In this document: in pieces, positions 28,244 through 37,085 of the stretch
Layout: each line of letters opens with the position of its first letter
How positions within the stretch are numbered: the stretch's first letter is position 1
Origin: Methanobacteriota archaeon
Lineage (GTDB): Archaea > Thermoplasmatota > Poseidoniia > Poseidoniales > Thalassarchaeaceae
Assembly: GCA_002718995.2 (NCBI GenBank)
Contig: PBGL02000011.1
Coordinates: 1 to 64,000 of the forward strand
DNA: 64,000 bases
Reading direction: 5' to 3'
Program-made: the position numbers and the translations under genes
The notes under the pieces: generated by a model
The model's database searches: none
The model's input: only the letters and a program-made list of their open reading frames with translations
What the model was told of the DNA's origin: nothing

Positions 28244-29899
28244 GTGGCAAGGGAGCTAATACGACTAGTTGACGTCCATCGGGCCTTCGGACCACTCACA
28301 GTCCTAGAGGGGGTGAACATTAGGATTGACGAGGGGGATCGAATAGGCGTGGTGGGGCACAACGGCGCTGGAAAGACAACTCTATTGCGGACCATTAGCA
28401 AACAGGATCAGGATTTGGGCGACATTGCGCTAGCACCCGGTCTGCGCCTAGCATTCCTGACTCAAGTCAGGGATATCAACGACTCAGCCACCCTTGGTGA
28501 AGAGCTGAACAGGAGGGGTAGGCAGTTCCAGGAACTTGAGGACGAGATATCATCTCTGGAGGAAAGAATGGCAGACCCCTCCTTCTATGACAGTGATTGG
28601 CAGCCAGCAATGGAACGCTATCAGGAGCTTCAGAGCCTCATGGCTCGTTCCGGAGGAGGGGATGTTGCAGGTCACGCACAAGAGATTCTGAAGGCCCTGG
28701 ACTTAGCACACCATTCTATGGACATACAACTCTCGTCCTTGTCAGGAGGGGAAAGAGCGAAAGTTGCCCTTGCAAGACAATTGGTCGGTTTGGGGGAGAT
28801 CGATGTATTCTTCCTGGATGAGCCAACTAACCATCTCGACTTCCAAACACTGAATTGGCTAGAGGGATTCTTGAATGAATTCAGCGGGGCCCTCCTGATA
28901 GTTAGCCACGATAGGTACTTCCTAGACAGAGTGTGCAATAACATAGTCGAGATACAAGATGCGCATCTCAAGGGATACCCAGGAAACTACTCCTCACATC
29001 TGCAGCAGAAGGAGCTCTTCCTACAGACGCTAAGTGATAGAATAGAGAAGACTCAGAAGGAGATAAAGAGACTGCTTGGAGCCATGCAGTCTATGAAGAG
29101 AGCAAACAAATACGACAAGTCAGTTTCCCAGAAGCATGTAATGATTACAAGAGCACAGAGGGAGTTGAAGTGGTTAAAATCTCTGAAGCCGAGGCAACGG
29201 CAGAATCTGAATTTCAATCTTCAATCAATGGAAAAGAGCAGTCTAGAAGTCCTTGACTTTCACAAAGCCAGCCTAACCTTCGAGGGACTCGGTAGACCTG
29301 TCATTAGAGAATTGGAAGTGGGCGTCAGGAGAGGTCAGAAGATAGGGATAGTAGGCCCCAATGGAGCGGGCAAGACCACAATTCTGAGAATAATCAAAGG
29401 AGAGTTGGAGTTAGATTCAGGATCCCTGGACGTCCGTCCAGGGGTCAAGTTAGGGTACTTCCATCAGGACCATAGGTCTCTAGATTTCTCACTAAATCCC
29501 GTACAGCAGGTCCAGGCTCTAAGGCCCAGGATGGAATATGGTGACATCCGGGCTCTACTAGGCCAGTTCCAATTCACAAAAGATATGGTTTCAGTACCTC
29601 TAGGAAAGTTAAGCGGCGGCGAGAGAGCGAGGATAGCCTTGCTAGAACTCCTTCTCAGTGAGAACAATATGCTACTGCTGGACGAACCTACCAACCACTT
29701 GGATACCGATGCCAAAGAGGCTCTAGAGGATGCCCTCCAAGAATACGACGGAGCGATAATCACTGTAAGCCACGACCGATTCTTCCTCGATAAGATATGT
29801 GATACAATCTGGGAGTTGCCCGGGGACGGAAGCCTTTGGGTATGGCCTGGTAATTATTCAGAATATGTCCGAAGGAAAGAACTCCAACGCTCCAATTAG
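28244..29899 (+). CDS. ABC-F family ATPase (Uup/EttA-like)
   Basis: This 551-residue soluble protein has two ABC ATPase domains and no membrane segment, as in ABC-F proteins that act on ribosomes. Domain 1 has VGHNGAGKTTLL and LSGGERAKVALARQL with FFLDEPTNHLD; domain 2 has VGPNGAGKTTILR, LSGGERARIALLELL and LLLDEPTNHLD. The linker between them (about residues 260-320) is basic and helical, the P-site-tRNA interaction motif region. The start is GTG. The family is mainly bacterial and eukaryotic, so transfer into this lineage is plausible. A role in rescuing stalled ribosomes is inferred from the family. Confidence 0.93.
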   Translation: MARELIRLVDVHRAFGPLTVLEGVNIRIDEGDRIGVVGHNGAGKTTLLRTISKQDQDLGDIALAPGLRLAFLTQVRDINDSATLGEELNRRGRQFQELEDEISSLEERMADPSFYDSDWQPAMERYQELQSLMARSGGGDVAGHAQEILKALDLAHHSMDIQLSSLSGGERAKVALARQLVGLGEIDVFFLDEPTNHLDFQTLNWLEGFLNEFSGALLIVSHDRYFLDRVCNNIVEIQDAHLKGYPGNYSSHLQQKELFLQTLSDRIEKTQKEIKRLLGAMQSMKRANKYDKSVSQKHVMITRAQRELKWLKSLKPRQRQNLNFNLQSMEKSSLEVLDFHKASLTFEGLGRPVIRELEVGVRRGQKIGIVGPNGAGKTTILRIIKGELELDSGSLDVRPGVKLGYFHQDHRSLDFSLNPVQQVQALRPRMEYGDIRALLGQFQFTKDMVSVPLGKLSGGERARIALLELLLSENNMLLLDEPTNHLDTDAKEALEDALQEYDGAIITVSHDRFFLDKICDTIWELPGDGSLWVWPGNYSEYVRRKELQRSN

Positions 29900-29999
29900 T
29901 GCCCGTTCGTTCTACAAAGCCCCTCACCAATTGAATTTCACTTATTCACACTGCCCATACTAAATATGGAACCTACGCGCGCCCCGAGTAGGGTTCCAA

Positions 30000-31382
30000 G
30001 TGGTTCGATTCTCAGATTTAGGAATCAGCCCCGATCTAGTCGAATCGTTAGCCAGTCAGGGCATTACAGAACCATTCGAGGTCCAAGCCGAGGCGATCCC
30101 TAGTCTGATTAAAGGAAGAGACCTATGTTGCAGGGCGCCGACTGGCTCTGGAAAGACTCTAGCATTCGGACTCCCTATGATTGAGAGGACGAAGCCTGCT
30201 GAGCCCAAGAGGCCCACTGCACTGATCCTTACTCCGACAAGGGAACTCGCTGAGCAAATCAGGAATGTTTTGGATCCCCTCGCTTGGAAATCTGGGATGA
30301 AGGTCCTTTCAGTGTATGGCGGGACATCCTATGGTAAGCAGCTGAAAGGATTGGGTAGGGGAGTGGAGATACTTGTCGCGTGTCCGGGGAGGCTGATCGA
30401 TCTTCTAGAAAGAAAGGCATTGACTCTGGAGGATATCAATATGGTTGTATTGGACGAGGCCGACAGGATGGCCGATATGGGCTTCATGGAGCCAGTTTGC
30501 TCCATCATTGAGAAGTGCACGAGTAGCCCTCAAATGGTTCTCTTCAGCGCCACTCTTGATCGCGATGTCGCGAAATTAGTGAAGCTCTACCAAGATGACC
30601 CAGTGAAGATAGAAGTTGGCCCCAAGGAAATAAGCATGGATAGCATGGAGCACAAATTCTGGAAGGTCAAGCCATACAAGAAGACCGAAATTGCTGTAAA
30701 ATCAGTTAGAAGGTCAGGTAGGAGCATAATTTTCTGTCGAACTCGTGCAGGCGTCGATCGTCTAGGCGGCGAGATGCAGTTGGATAGTATCCCACTTTCC
30801 ACGCTGCACGGTGGCTTGAATCAGAGGCAGAGGGATCGCGCTATGAACAAATTCACTAGCGGTAGAAGCATGGTCCTTATTGCAACAGATGTCGCCGCCA
30901 GGGGGATCGATGTTGAAGGAGTAAACTGTGTGATTCACTACGATCCACCTGATGATGCAAAGGCGTACAAGCACAGAAGTGGAAGGACTGCCAGAGCGGG
31001 GCATTCAGGGGTCGTGATTTCTTTCATCAAGGGGAATGAGCAGAGAATTTACGGCAGAATACAGAAACAAGTCGGAATAAGAAAGAGATTTACCGACCCT
31101 CGGCCAGAAGACCTCAAGAAGAATGATTTCAAGATCACCAAGGAAGAGCCAAGAAAAACAACTCGTAGAAATGGAACCGGATCCAGAACATCCGATAAGC
31201 CGAGAAGGAAAAAGAGGGGTAGGGGCGGCAAAGGAAAAAGAGGGAAAGGAGTAGCAAATGGTAAAAAATATCGCAATTCATCTTCCAAGTCGAACAAATC
31301 CTCCAATAACTGGAATCGTGGTAAAAAGAAGAGAGGGCAGAGATCCGGCTCGAAGAAGCGTAAGGCTGATGCCAGGCCATAA
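30000..31382 (+). CDS. DEAD-box RNA helicase with basic tail
   Basis: This 460-residue RNA helicase carries the standard set: ITEPFEVQAEAIP (Q region), APTGSGKT (I), PTRELAEQ (Ia), LDEADRMADMG (II), FSATLD (III), IFCRTRAG (IV), TDVAARGID (V) and HRSGRTARAG (VI). The last 70 residues are very rich in Lys, Arg and Gly (RRKKRGRGGKGKRGKG), a nonspecific RNA-binding tail as in bacterial RhlE/CsdA. The start is GTG, and a TAAATATGG box lies about 35 nt upstream. Likely roles are ribosome assembly or RNA unwinding. Confidence 0.95.
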   Translation: MVRFSDLGISPDLVESLASQGITEPFEVQAEAIPSLIKGRDLCCRAPTGSGKTLAFGLPMIERTKPAEPKRPTALILTPTRELAEQIRNVLDPLAWKSGMKVLSVYGGTSYGKQLKGLGRGVEILVACPGRLIDLLERKALTLEDINMVVLDEADRMADMGFMEPVCSIIEKCTSSPQMVLFSATLDRDVAKLVKLYQDDPVKIEVGPKEISMDSMEHKFWKVKPYKKTEIAVKSVRRSGRSIIFCRTRAGVDRLGGEMQLDSIPLSTLHGGLNQRQRDRAMNKFTSGRSMVLIATDVAARGIDVEGVNCVIHYDPPDDAKAYKHRSGRTARAGHSGVVISFIKGNEQRIYGRIQKQVGIRKRFTDPRPEDLKKNDFKITKEEPRKTTRRNGTGSRTSDKPRRKKRGRGGKGKRGKGVANGKKYRNSSSKSNKSSNNWNRGKKKRGQRSGSKKRKADARP

Positions 31383-31428
31383 TTGGTACCGAGCCGCTAA
31401 ATTACCTGCACCTCTTCCAATGCCATAA

Positions 31429-31503
31429 GCGGACATGGTCTAGTGGTTATGACAGCAGGTTCCCAACCTGCTAACCCGGGTTCAACTCCCGGTGTTCGCA
31501 CCA
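31429..31503 (+). tRNA. tRNA-Gly (anticodon CCC)
   Basis: The acceptor GCGGACA pairs with TGTTCGC (one G-T pair). The anticodon stem GCAGG/CCTGC holds the loop TTCCCAA, anticodon CCC, and the T arm CCGGGTTCAACTCCCGG is intact. CCA is encoded. CTAAATTAC lies 24-32 nt upstream as a likely TATA box. Its 3' end overlaps the last 22 bp of the oppositely oriented SemiSWEET gene. It decodes GGG. Confidence 0.97.
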
Positions 31504-31775
31504 TCGCCTTCCTGTCTGCGCAGTTTCAAAACACCAATAATTATTGTAATGATGCAGCTCAATGCAGCAATATTGGCCAAAATAATTGCTATCGAACCAA
31601 TTAGCATTCCATAAGCAAGCCATAGGATGAGGGAGGTAGAAACCAAGGTGAAGGTGGGAATCGATATCCCCTCATGCTCGCCCTCTGACCACACTTTCAT
31701 GATCTGAGGAAACCAGGCAATCACACCAAGAAATCCAGCAATGACCCCAACTCCCTCAATCCACGCTGGAATCAT
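31482..31775 (-). CDS. SemiSWEET-type PQ-loop transporter
   Basis: The 97-residue protein has three transmembrane helices and the PQ-loop motif FLGVIAWFPQIMKVW in the first, followed by GISIPTFTLVSTSLILWLAYG, the pattern of bacterial SemiSWEET half-transporters. These dimerise to move small sugars across the membrane. The C-terminal tail (RRQEGDGANTGS) is encoded across the tRNA-Gly(CCC) gene on the opposite strand, so that tail is constrained by the tRNA and may not matter for function. It is the last gene of the BoxB-like operon by orientation (19-bp gap). Confidence 0.85.
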   Translation of the reverse strand: MIPAWIEGVGVIAGFLGVIAWFPQIMKVWSEGEHEGISIPTFTLVSTSLILWLAYGMLIGSIAIILANIAALSCIITIIIGVLKLRRQEGDGANTGS

Positions 31776-31794
31776 CTTCCAACCTCCAAATTAT

Positions 31795-32685
31795 TCACAT
31801 TGGGAGGTCATCGCGTTCGGATCTCTCTCCATCCGACCAGTTGTATATCCCCTTTCCAGATTTCTTCCCGAGGCTGCCTTCAGACACCAGCTTCTCGAGC
31901 AAATCATGAGGCCTGTATGAGTCGTCCCCGAATGATTCAGCCAAGCTGTTCAGGATATCGCATCTTACATCCAGGCCTACGAGGTCTGAGAGCTCCAAGG
32001 GTCCCATTGGATGGCGATAACCAAGCCTCATTGCCGTATCGATATCGGAGGCACTAGCCACACCATCAGCCAGCATTCTAACCGCCTCATTACCCAGCAC
32101 AACACCTAGTCTGCTAGTCGCAAAACCGGGTACATCGTTCACGAGAATTGCTTCCTTCCCCATCGAAGCACCTATCATTCTGGCTACTTCGATGGTGCCA
32201 TCGGAGCATCCATCATGACGTACGATCTCTAGCAGCTTCATTATGGGGACGGGGTTGAAGAAGTGCATCCCAACTATCCTATCTCCGCATGTAGTAGATT
32301 CCGCGATCTCGCTGATTTGCAGGCCGGACGTATTCGTAGCTAGTATAGCATTAGGGGGGGCCATTTTCTCCAGTTTTCTGAATATCTCTTGCTTCAGCTC
32401 CATTACCTCCGGAACAGCTTCTATGACTAGATCAGTACCAGAAACCGCCTCTGAGAGGTCCCCCCAAAAACTCAATTTTTCCGACCACTCAGCCTTCTGC
32501 TCCTTTGTCGTCTTACCACGTTCTATACCCTTGTCCCAGAATTCCTCGATAGAACTCATCCCATTCTCTAGTCCCTCGGGAAAGGCGTCATACAACCGAG
32601 TCTCCCAGCCCGCTTGAGCACAGATTTGGGCAATCCCAGCACCCATTGTCCCGGCGCCGATCACGGCGACGGTCCGGATATCCAT
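31795..32685 (-). CDS. 3-hydroxyacyl-CoA dehydrogenase
   Basis: This 296-residue single-function enzyme oxidises 3-hydroxyacyl-CoA to 3-ketoacyl-CoA with NAD+. The Rossmann motif is VIGAGTMGAGIA, the catalytic His lies in GMHFFNPVPIMKLLEIV, and the C-terminal dimer domain has GFATSRLGVVLGNEA and LGYRHPMGPLELSDLVG. It ends with GKGIYNW. It can be a FadB/HbdA-type or PaaH-type enzyme. It follows the unknown 187-residue gene by 4 bp, within a tight five- or six-gene minus-strand operon. Confidence 0.94.
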   Translation of the reverse strand: MDIRTVAVIGAGTMGAGIAQICAQAGWETRLYDAFPEGLENGMSSIEEFWDKGIERGKTTKEQKAEWSEKLSFWGDLSEAVSGTDLVIEAVPEVMELKQEIFRKLEKMAPPNAILATNTSGLQISEIAESTTCGDRIVGMHFFNPVPIMKLLEIVRHDGCSDGTIEVARMIGASMGKEAILVNDVPGFATSRLGVVLGNEAVRMLADGVASASDIDTAMRLGYRHPMGPLELSDLVGLDVRCDILNSLAESFGDDSYRPHDLLEKLVSEGSLGKKSGKGIYNWSDGERSERDDLPM

Positions 32686-32689
32686 TGAA

Positions 32690-33250
32690 TCACTCCCTGC
32701 CGTACGCTGCTAGGGCCGCCTGGAAAAGCCTCTGCCGTGGAACATCATGCTCCAGGAAACACGTGAACGGAGCCACATCTTTCAGTAGCTCAATCGCTGA
32801 TACATAGGCTCCGTAGATGAATGGGTCTGCAACCTTAGTATCTGGAATTTCTATTCCAAGCTTCGAAAGTCCGCTTAGCGTATCCTCGTCCCAGATTGAG
32901 AAAGTGTGATGAGTGAAGTGAAGATAAGCGGAAAGTCTTCTGATGTCAGACCTAGCTGTCTCGGTAAGACTCTCTATCAAAAGGGTGTCTGGGTATCTAA
33001 TTGCATAAAGCGAAAGCATGACTTCCCTCTCGGTCTCGTCTCTCCAGTCTCTTTCCGGTAGACCCATCCACTCGTCAATCATATCGAGCATTTCCGGGGT
33101 ATAGGGCCTCTTAACCCTGTAGAGCAGGTTCTCATAAGCATCAGCATCCTGCTTCTCGGAATGATGATGCTTGTGGAAGTAATCCGTAAGGTACTCAAAG
33201 AAGTGACCGCACTTCTTCTTATCAAAAATCGAAAGTGAATGATACTGCAT
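32690..33250 (-). CDS. Unknown protein, partner of BoxB-like di-iron protein
   Basis: The protein has about 187 residues from the ATG at 33250; the ORF track uses a TTG two codons earlier. I do not recognise the family. It is soluble, helix-rich and histidine-rich at the N-terminus (FHKHHHSEK) and in the middle (YLHFTHHTF), with many acidic residues. The HxxxHH clusters could bind metal, but there is no repeated ExxH pair as in ferritin-like proteins. It sits between a BoxB-like protein (16-bp gap) and a hydroxyacyl-CoA dehydrogenase (4-bp gap), which suggests an accessory or assembly role for the di-iron enzyme. Confidence 0.75.
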   Translation of the reverse strand: MQYHSLSIFDKKKCGHFFEYLTDYFHKHHHSEKQDADAYENLLYRVKRPYTPEMLDMIDEWMGLPERDWRDETEREVMLSLYAIRYPDTLLIESLTETARSDIRRLSAYLHFTHHTFSIWDEDTLSGLSKLGIEIPDTKVADPFIYGAYVSAIELLKDVAPFTCFLEHDVPRQRLFQAALAAYGRE

Positions 33251-33266
33251 CGGCAAAACCCCTTGC

Positions 33267-34406
33267 TTATCCTTTCCATTCTCTGTATTGAATCCACTCT
33301 TGCTTCATGTATTCATTGATCAGTCGTTCCTCGTCTTCATCTGTGGGTAAAACCGTCTTCAGGTATTCTTCCCAGTCTTCCTCGCTCCCTTCGAAAGGCT
33401 CGCCGTGGACAGTGTAATTCTCTCCGGCATACTTCCCAATCCCCCTCTTGAATTTATCAGAGGGGATGAATAGCTCAGGTTCTCCTTCCTTCCTCGACTT
33501 ACTGATTCTGCGCATCTCCTCTCGCAGCTCTTGGAAGTATAGCTCCCTGCTAGCTTCATTCAGATGCTCCCTATCTGCCGGTTCACCAGCCTCCCGCTCA
33601 TCGTACCTACCCTTGATTCCGTAGACATATGCCCACTGCGCACTGCTTGAGTCGTCTGTTCCGAAAAGATCCAAACCAGTACTGACCCACTTGTTGACGT
33701 ACTTCTGTACAAGAGCACATGGAATGACTCCTTGTTTGACGACCCTCCTTAGTCCGTTGGCCCCGGTTCCTAGGTGGAATGACTCCTCCTTGAGCATGGG
33801 TCCCATGCTAGCGGCCAAGGGCTTGAAGGAAGAGGTGCTGAGCATCTTCAGCTGATACTTACCGTCCCTGTCTATGAAGTGGGTGAACATGAAGAAATCT
33901 AGCCAATGATCGATAGGCTCGTTGAATGATCCTAGGATCCTAGTTCCCTCCTGAGCGTTCCTTTCAAGGAGCTTGGATGCCTCCCTGACTCCCTGTTCTC
34001 CAAAGAAGGTACACAGTAAATATGCCATCTGCCATCCATGACGCTGCTCTTCACACATTATCCTAAGTGCGGACTTTTTATCATATTCAGTTGGGGCTGT
34101 AGCGAGAAGGTGGTTTTGTTGCTCAACCGAGGCAAATTCAGTGTCCCCCTGTACACTAACCATGCTGATTATGGCATCTCTGATTGTCTGTTGTGGAATC
34201 TGCATGCGACGATCCCACTTCGGCCTCCCTGTGAAGTCTCCGAATTCTATCGTGTCTCCCGCCGTATCCCAATCAAACTTGATGTCGAATCTGTAGTCTC
34301 CAAGCCACGACGGATCAAAACCAATTCTGGTCTGCCACTCATTGAAATCGTTAATCCAGGTCTCAAAATTTTCTGTATAGCTCTTTACAACTTCCGTATC
34401 TGACAT
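33267..34406 (-). CDS. BoxB/PaaA-like di-iron protein (aromatic-CoA epoxidase type)
   Basis: This 379-residue ferritin-like protein has the di-iron ligand motifs EEQRHGWQM and KEESFHLGTG (two ExxH). The segment RILGSFNEPIDHWLDFFMF followed by RDGKYQLKML matches, as I remember it, the benzoyl-CoA 2,3-epoxidase component BoxB more closely than PaaA. Such enzymes open aromatic rings as CoA thioesters by epoxidation with O2. It is shorter than BoxB (about 470). No BoxA reductase or PaaB-E subunits are adjacent, so electron supply is unknown. Neighbouring crotonase and hydroxyacyl-CoA dehydrogenase genes fit ring-cleavage and beta-oxidation steps. The exact substrate is uncertain. Confidence 0.78.
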   Translation of the reverse strand: MSDTEVVKSYTENFETWINDFNEWQTRIGFDPSWLGDYRFDIKFDWDTAGDTIEFGDFTGRPKWDRRMQIPQQTIRDAIISMVSVQGDTEFASVEQQNHLLATAPTEYDKKSALRIMCEEQRHGWQMAYLLCTFFGEQGVREASKLLERNAQEGTRILGSFNEPIDHWLDFFMFTHFIDRDGKYQLKMLSTSSFKPLAASMGPMLKEESFHLGTGANGLRRVVKQGVIPCALVQKYVNKWVSTGLDLFGTDDSSSAQWAYVYGIKGRYDEREAGEPADREHLNEASRELYFQELREEMRRISKSRKEGEPELFIPSDKFKRGIGKYAGENYTVHGEPFEGSEEDWEEYLKTVLPTDEDEERLINEYMKQEWIQYREWKG

Positions 34407-34449
34407 TATATCTCATCTCCGTGTACTAAGTCAATCAAGTCCCTACCAA

Positions 34450-35352
34450 CTAGTTGCCCTCAAATTCAGGGACCTCTCTCTTCACATAAGCTGCGATCCC
34501 TTTCTTCGCGTCGTCACTCTGGAAGAGGTCTGATTGAAGCTCCCTCTCTAATGCGAGGTGATACTCCAATGGGATTTCCATGCCGCTCTGTACACTTCGC
34601 TTGATGTTACCAATGGCCTTGCTGGCCGCATATGGGAGGGTGAATTGTCCGGCATAGTCCAGCACATCCTGGCGGAAGTCAGAGATACTGCCGGGCCACA
34701 CGTCATGGACAAGGTCCATTTCCTTCGCCTCCTCGTATGAGAACTTCCTTCCAGTTACCATGATTTCCATGGACTTCGCCTTACCAACGAGTCTAGCGAG
34801 GCGGGCAGTCCCGCCTGTTCCTGCTAGAACCCCCAAGGACACCTCTGGAAGGCCAACCTGTCCAGAGTCCTTCCTTCCGATTCGTATGTCTGCAGCCATC
34901 GCTATTTCGAGGCCACCTCCTACTGCGTGACCATTCAGCGCAGCTATGACAAGTTTAGGCGTCTGCTCCAGCCTACTTAGCGTCTCGTTAGCATGTAGGC
35001 AGAAGAAATACTTGAATCCAGGACTTACCGAGTCAAGCATGCTTATGCTGGCACCGGCAGAGAAGAACTTCTCGCCATGACCAGTTAGGATGATCACTGT
35101 CACATCATCATCAAACCTGGCCCTTAGGACAGCCTCATCGATATCCCTCATCATTGCATGAGTGTATGTGTTAACCGAAGTTTTCCCTTCCGAGAGTGGT
35201 TCACCGGCCGAGTCCGAGCACAGCTCGATTACTGCTATTCCATTGTCAGTAACTCCGTAGTTTACTAGGTTGTTTTGCATTGCCTCCATGTCTGGCCATG
35301 ACGTCATATTGTCCCCAATGAGTGGCGCCATATCAATGAAACGGAAGCCCAC
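34450..35352 (-). CDS. Enoyl-CoA hydratase (crotonase fold)
   Basis: This crotonase has FSAGASISML (oxyanion hole), GHAVGGGLEIAMAADIRIG (first Glu) and VGLPEVSLGVLAGTGGTARL (second Glu), so it keeps both hydratase glutamates. The GTG at 35352 gives 300 residues; ATGs at 35331, 35307 and 35280 are alternatives, and MQNNLVNYGV at 35280 fits the family N-terminus best, with GGAGG just upstream. It lies 7 bp after the FAD oxidoreductase and 43 bp before the BoxB-like gene. Possible roles are hydration in beta-oxidation or BoxC-like ring cleavage. Confidence 0.88.
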   Translation of the reverse strand: MGFRFIDMAPLIGDNMTSWPDMEAMQNNLVNYGVTDNGIAVIELCSDSAGEPLSEGKTSVNTYTHAMMRDIDEAVLRARFDDDVTVIILTGHGEKFFSAGASISMLDSVSPGFKYFFCLHANETLSRLEQTPKLVIAALNGHAVGGGLEIAMAADIRIGRKDSGQVGLPEVSLGVLAGTGGTARLARLVGKAKSMEIMVTGRKFSYEEAKEMDLVHDVWPGSISDFRQDVLDYAGQFTLPYAASKAIGNIKRSVQSGMEIPLEYHLALERELQSDLFQSDDAKKGIAAYVKREVPEFEGN

Positions 35353-35359
35353 TCATGAG

Positions 35360-36604
35360 TCAGGCATCAGAATCTGAGAAGGACACTCCGCCTCCTCCTC
35401 CCTGAATTGCCTTCCACTGCTCCCCTATTTCTGATGCTCTTTGACTAGGTTCCCAGACGTCTCTCTTCAGAGCACCCCTGAAGGGCATCCTCAGCACTCT
35501 CCTTCCATCACCCATCACTTTATTCCTTAGCATGCCGAATCGAGCGATTGGCCAAATCATCCTTCTGAAGAAACCGGGCCGATACACCCAGCGCATGAAT
35601 TCCAGACCATCCCCCTTTCTTTTCTGGTCCCTCATCCAATGATTGGCCACCATCTTGAAGCCTCGATCACCGATTCTGTTCATTAGAAATCTGTTAGTTG
35701 CACTAACTTTGATCAGGGGCAATAGGCGATCCTTCACCTCGTCCTCGTAGTCACACTCGCCAAGAATCGCCTTCCCCGCTAATACGCCACTCGTGATTGC
35801 GTAGCGCATTCCAAAGCCCCACATGAAATCTTGGAGCCCGCCTGCCTCTCCAACGTAATATCGGCCCTCGTGAACGTACTTCTCTGGGATCGAGAAGTCC
35901 CCCTTCCCTCCAACTCTCTTGATGGGCCTCCTATTCAGTTCGTATTTTTCTTCATACCAAGCTATGGTTTCATTGAGATAGCGACTGCTCTTCCTCTGTT
36001 TCCTCCATAGGCACGTGCAAATTAGCCCAACCCCATCGATGATAATCAAGTATGAGTAGGCCCCTGGTGCCAACTTGTCATTTAGCTGGAAAGTGACGTG
36101 ATTGGGATGATCCGTATGGAATACTTCCCCGAAGGCTATTGCGCTGGAGTCCTTTGGCCCAGCAGCAATAATCTGGCAATCTTCTGGAGATCTCTTGCTG
36201 CCATAGTGGATCTCTACCCCAGCCGCTCTGGCCATTCTCTTGAATCCCTGATCTATGCAATGGTGATCAGTCCCCCTCTCGACAACCCTGAATGCAACTC
36301 CATCAGTTATTGGATTGGTAATTACATCATCAGGGTGGGCTAGATCTACTATGCTGAATGAATCAGACTTGAACTCATCAGGATCGAGCCCCCAATCCCT
36401 CATCTCATCAAAGAAATCTCTTCGGCTAGTCCAGTTTTCCAATCCTTGGAAGTCTCCATCGAAACGAGCTCCGCTGTCTTTCCTGATTTCATGAACATGC
36501 ACCTCTACCCCAGATTTCGCCAAAATGATGGCTGCAGAGAGGCCTGAAAGACCAGCTCCCAGAATGTGTACGGGCCCTTCAGTCACGAAGCTCCGATATG
36601 ACAT
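35360..36604 (-). CDS. FAD-dependent oxidoreductase (geranylgeranyl-reductase-like)
   Basis: The 414-residue flavoprotein begins with the FAD-binding motif VHILGAGLSGLSAAIILAKSGVEV and has a second motif YYVGEAGGLQDFMWGFGMRYA with a glycine-rich FAD contact, as in FixC/geranylgeranyl reductase-like enzymes. These saturate isoprenoid chains or hydroxylate substrates. The C-terminus is basic and may contact membranes. It heads the minus-strand operon with the crotonase and BoxB-like genes, so besides lipid reduction it might act on the aromatic or acyl substrate of that operon. Substrate unknown. Confidence 0.82.
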   Translation of the reverse strand: MSYRSFVTEGPVHILGAGLSGLSAAIILAKSGVEVHVHEIRKDSGARFDGDFQGLENWTSRRDFFDEMRDWGLDPDEFKSDSFSIVDLAHPDDVITNPITDGVAFRVVERGTDHHCIDQGFKRMARAAGVEIHYGSKRSPEDCQIIAAGPKDSSAIAFGEVFHTDHPNHVTFQLNDKLAPGAYSYLIIIDGVGLICTCLWRKQRKSSRYLNETIAWYEEKYELNRRPIKRVGGKGDFSIPEKYVHEGRYYVGEAGGLQDFMWGFGMRYAITSGVLAGKAILGECDYEDEVKDRLLPLIKVSATNRFLMNRIGDRGFKMVANHWMRDQKRKGDGLEFMRWVYRPGFFRRMIWPIARFGMLRNKVMGDGRRVLRMPFRGALKRDVWEPSQRASEIGEQWKAIQGGGGGVSFSDSDA

Positions 36605-36665
36605 GGCCGCTTGAACAGTTGGGTCGTTCCGTTGTCTTCAAGCACCCATCCTGCATGGGAGAGCC

Positions 36666-37085
36666 GTGACCGTGCACGTCGTGACAGACGACACTTCGAT
36701 AGAACCAGAGGAATTGAGAGATTTACTTTCCACGGATGGTTGTGGAAGCATCGTGAGTTTTGTAGGCCTTACCCGTGGATCGGACGGGGCAAATGAGGTT
36801 CACAGCCTCGAGTTCGATGCATGGGGGGAGAAACTCCCTTCCGTCCTAGAATCAATAGCTCAGCAAGCGATTACAAAATTCGGCGTCTCGTCCGTTGTGA
36901 TAGCCCATAGGACAGGAATCGTACTTCCAGGGGAGACAATTGTTTGCATTCATGTCGGTTCTAAGCATAGGAGAGAGGGATTCGAGGGCTGTTCATGGAT
37001 CATCGATGAACTCAAGGGGCAAGCCCCCCTGTGGAAGAAAGAGACACGCTCAGACGGAGTCCATTGGAAGGGGGGAATTGGTTGA
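36666..37085 (+). CDS. moaE: Molybdopterin synthase catalytic subunit
   Basis: This 139-residue MoaE protein transfers sulfur to precursor Z in molybdenum cofactor synthesis. Motifs are SIVSFVGLTRG, LEFDAWGEKLPSVLE, AHRTGIVLPGE and the catalytic Lys region PLWKKETRSDGVHWKGG. The start is GTG. The end overlaps moaC by 4 bp. MoaD, the small sulfur-carrier subunit, is not adjacent. Confidence 0.95.
   Translation: MTVHVVTDDTSIEPEELRDLLSTDGCGSIVSFVGLTRGSDGANEVHSLEFDAWGEKLPSVLESIAQQAITKFGVSSVVIAHRTGIVLPGETIVCIHVGSKHRREGFEGCSWIIDELKGQAPLWKKETRSDGVHWKGGIG

Noticed and set aside
32243-32617. Plus-strand ORF of 124 codons inside the hydroxyacyl-CoA dehydrogenase gene
   Set aside because: Antisense shadow of a conserved enzyme, no motifs.
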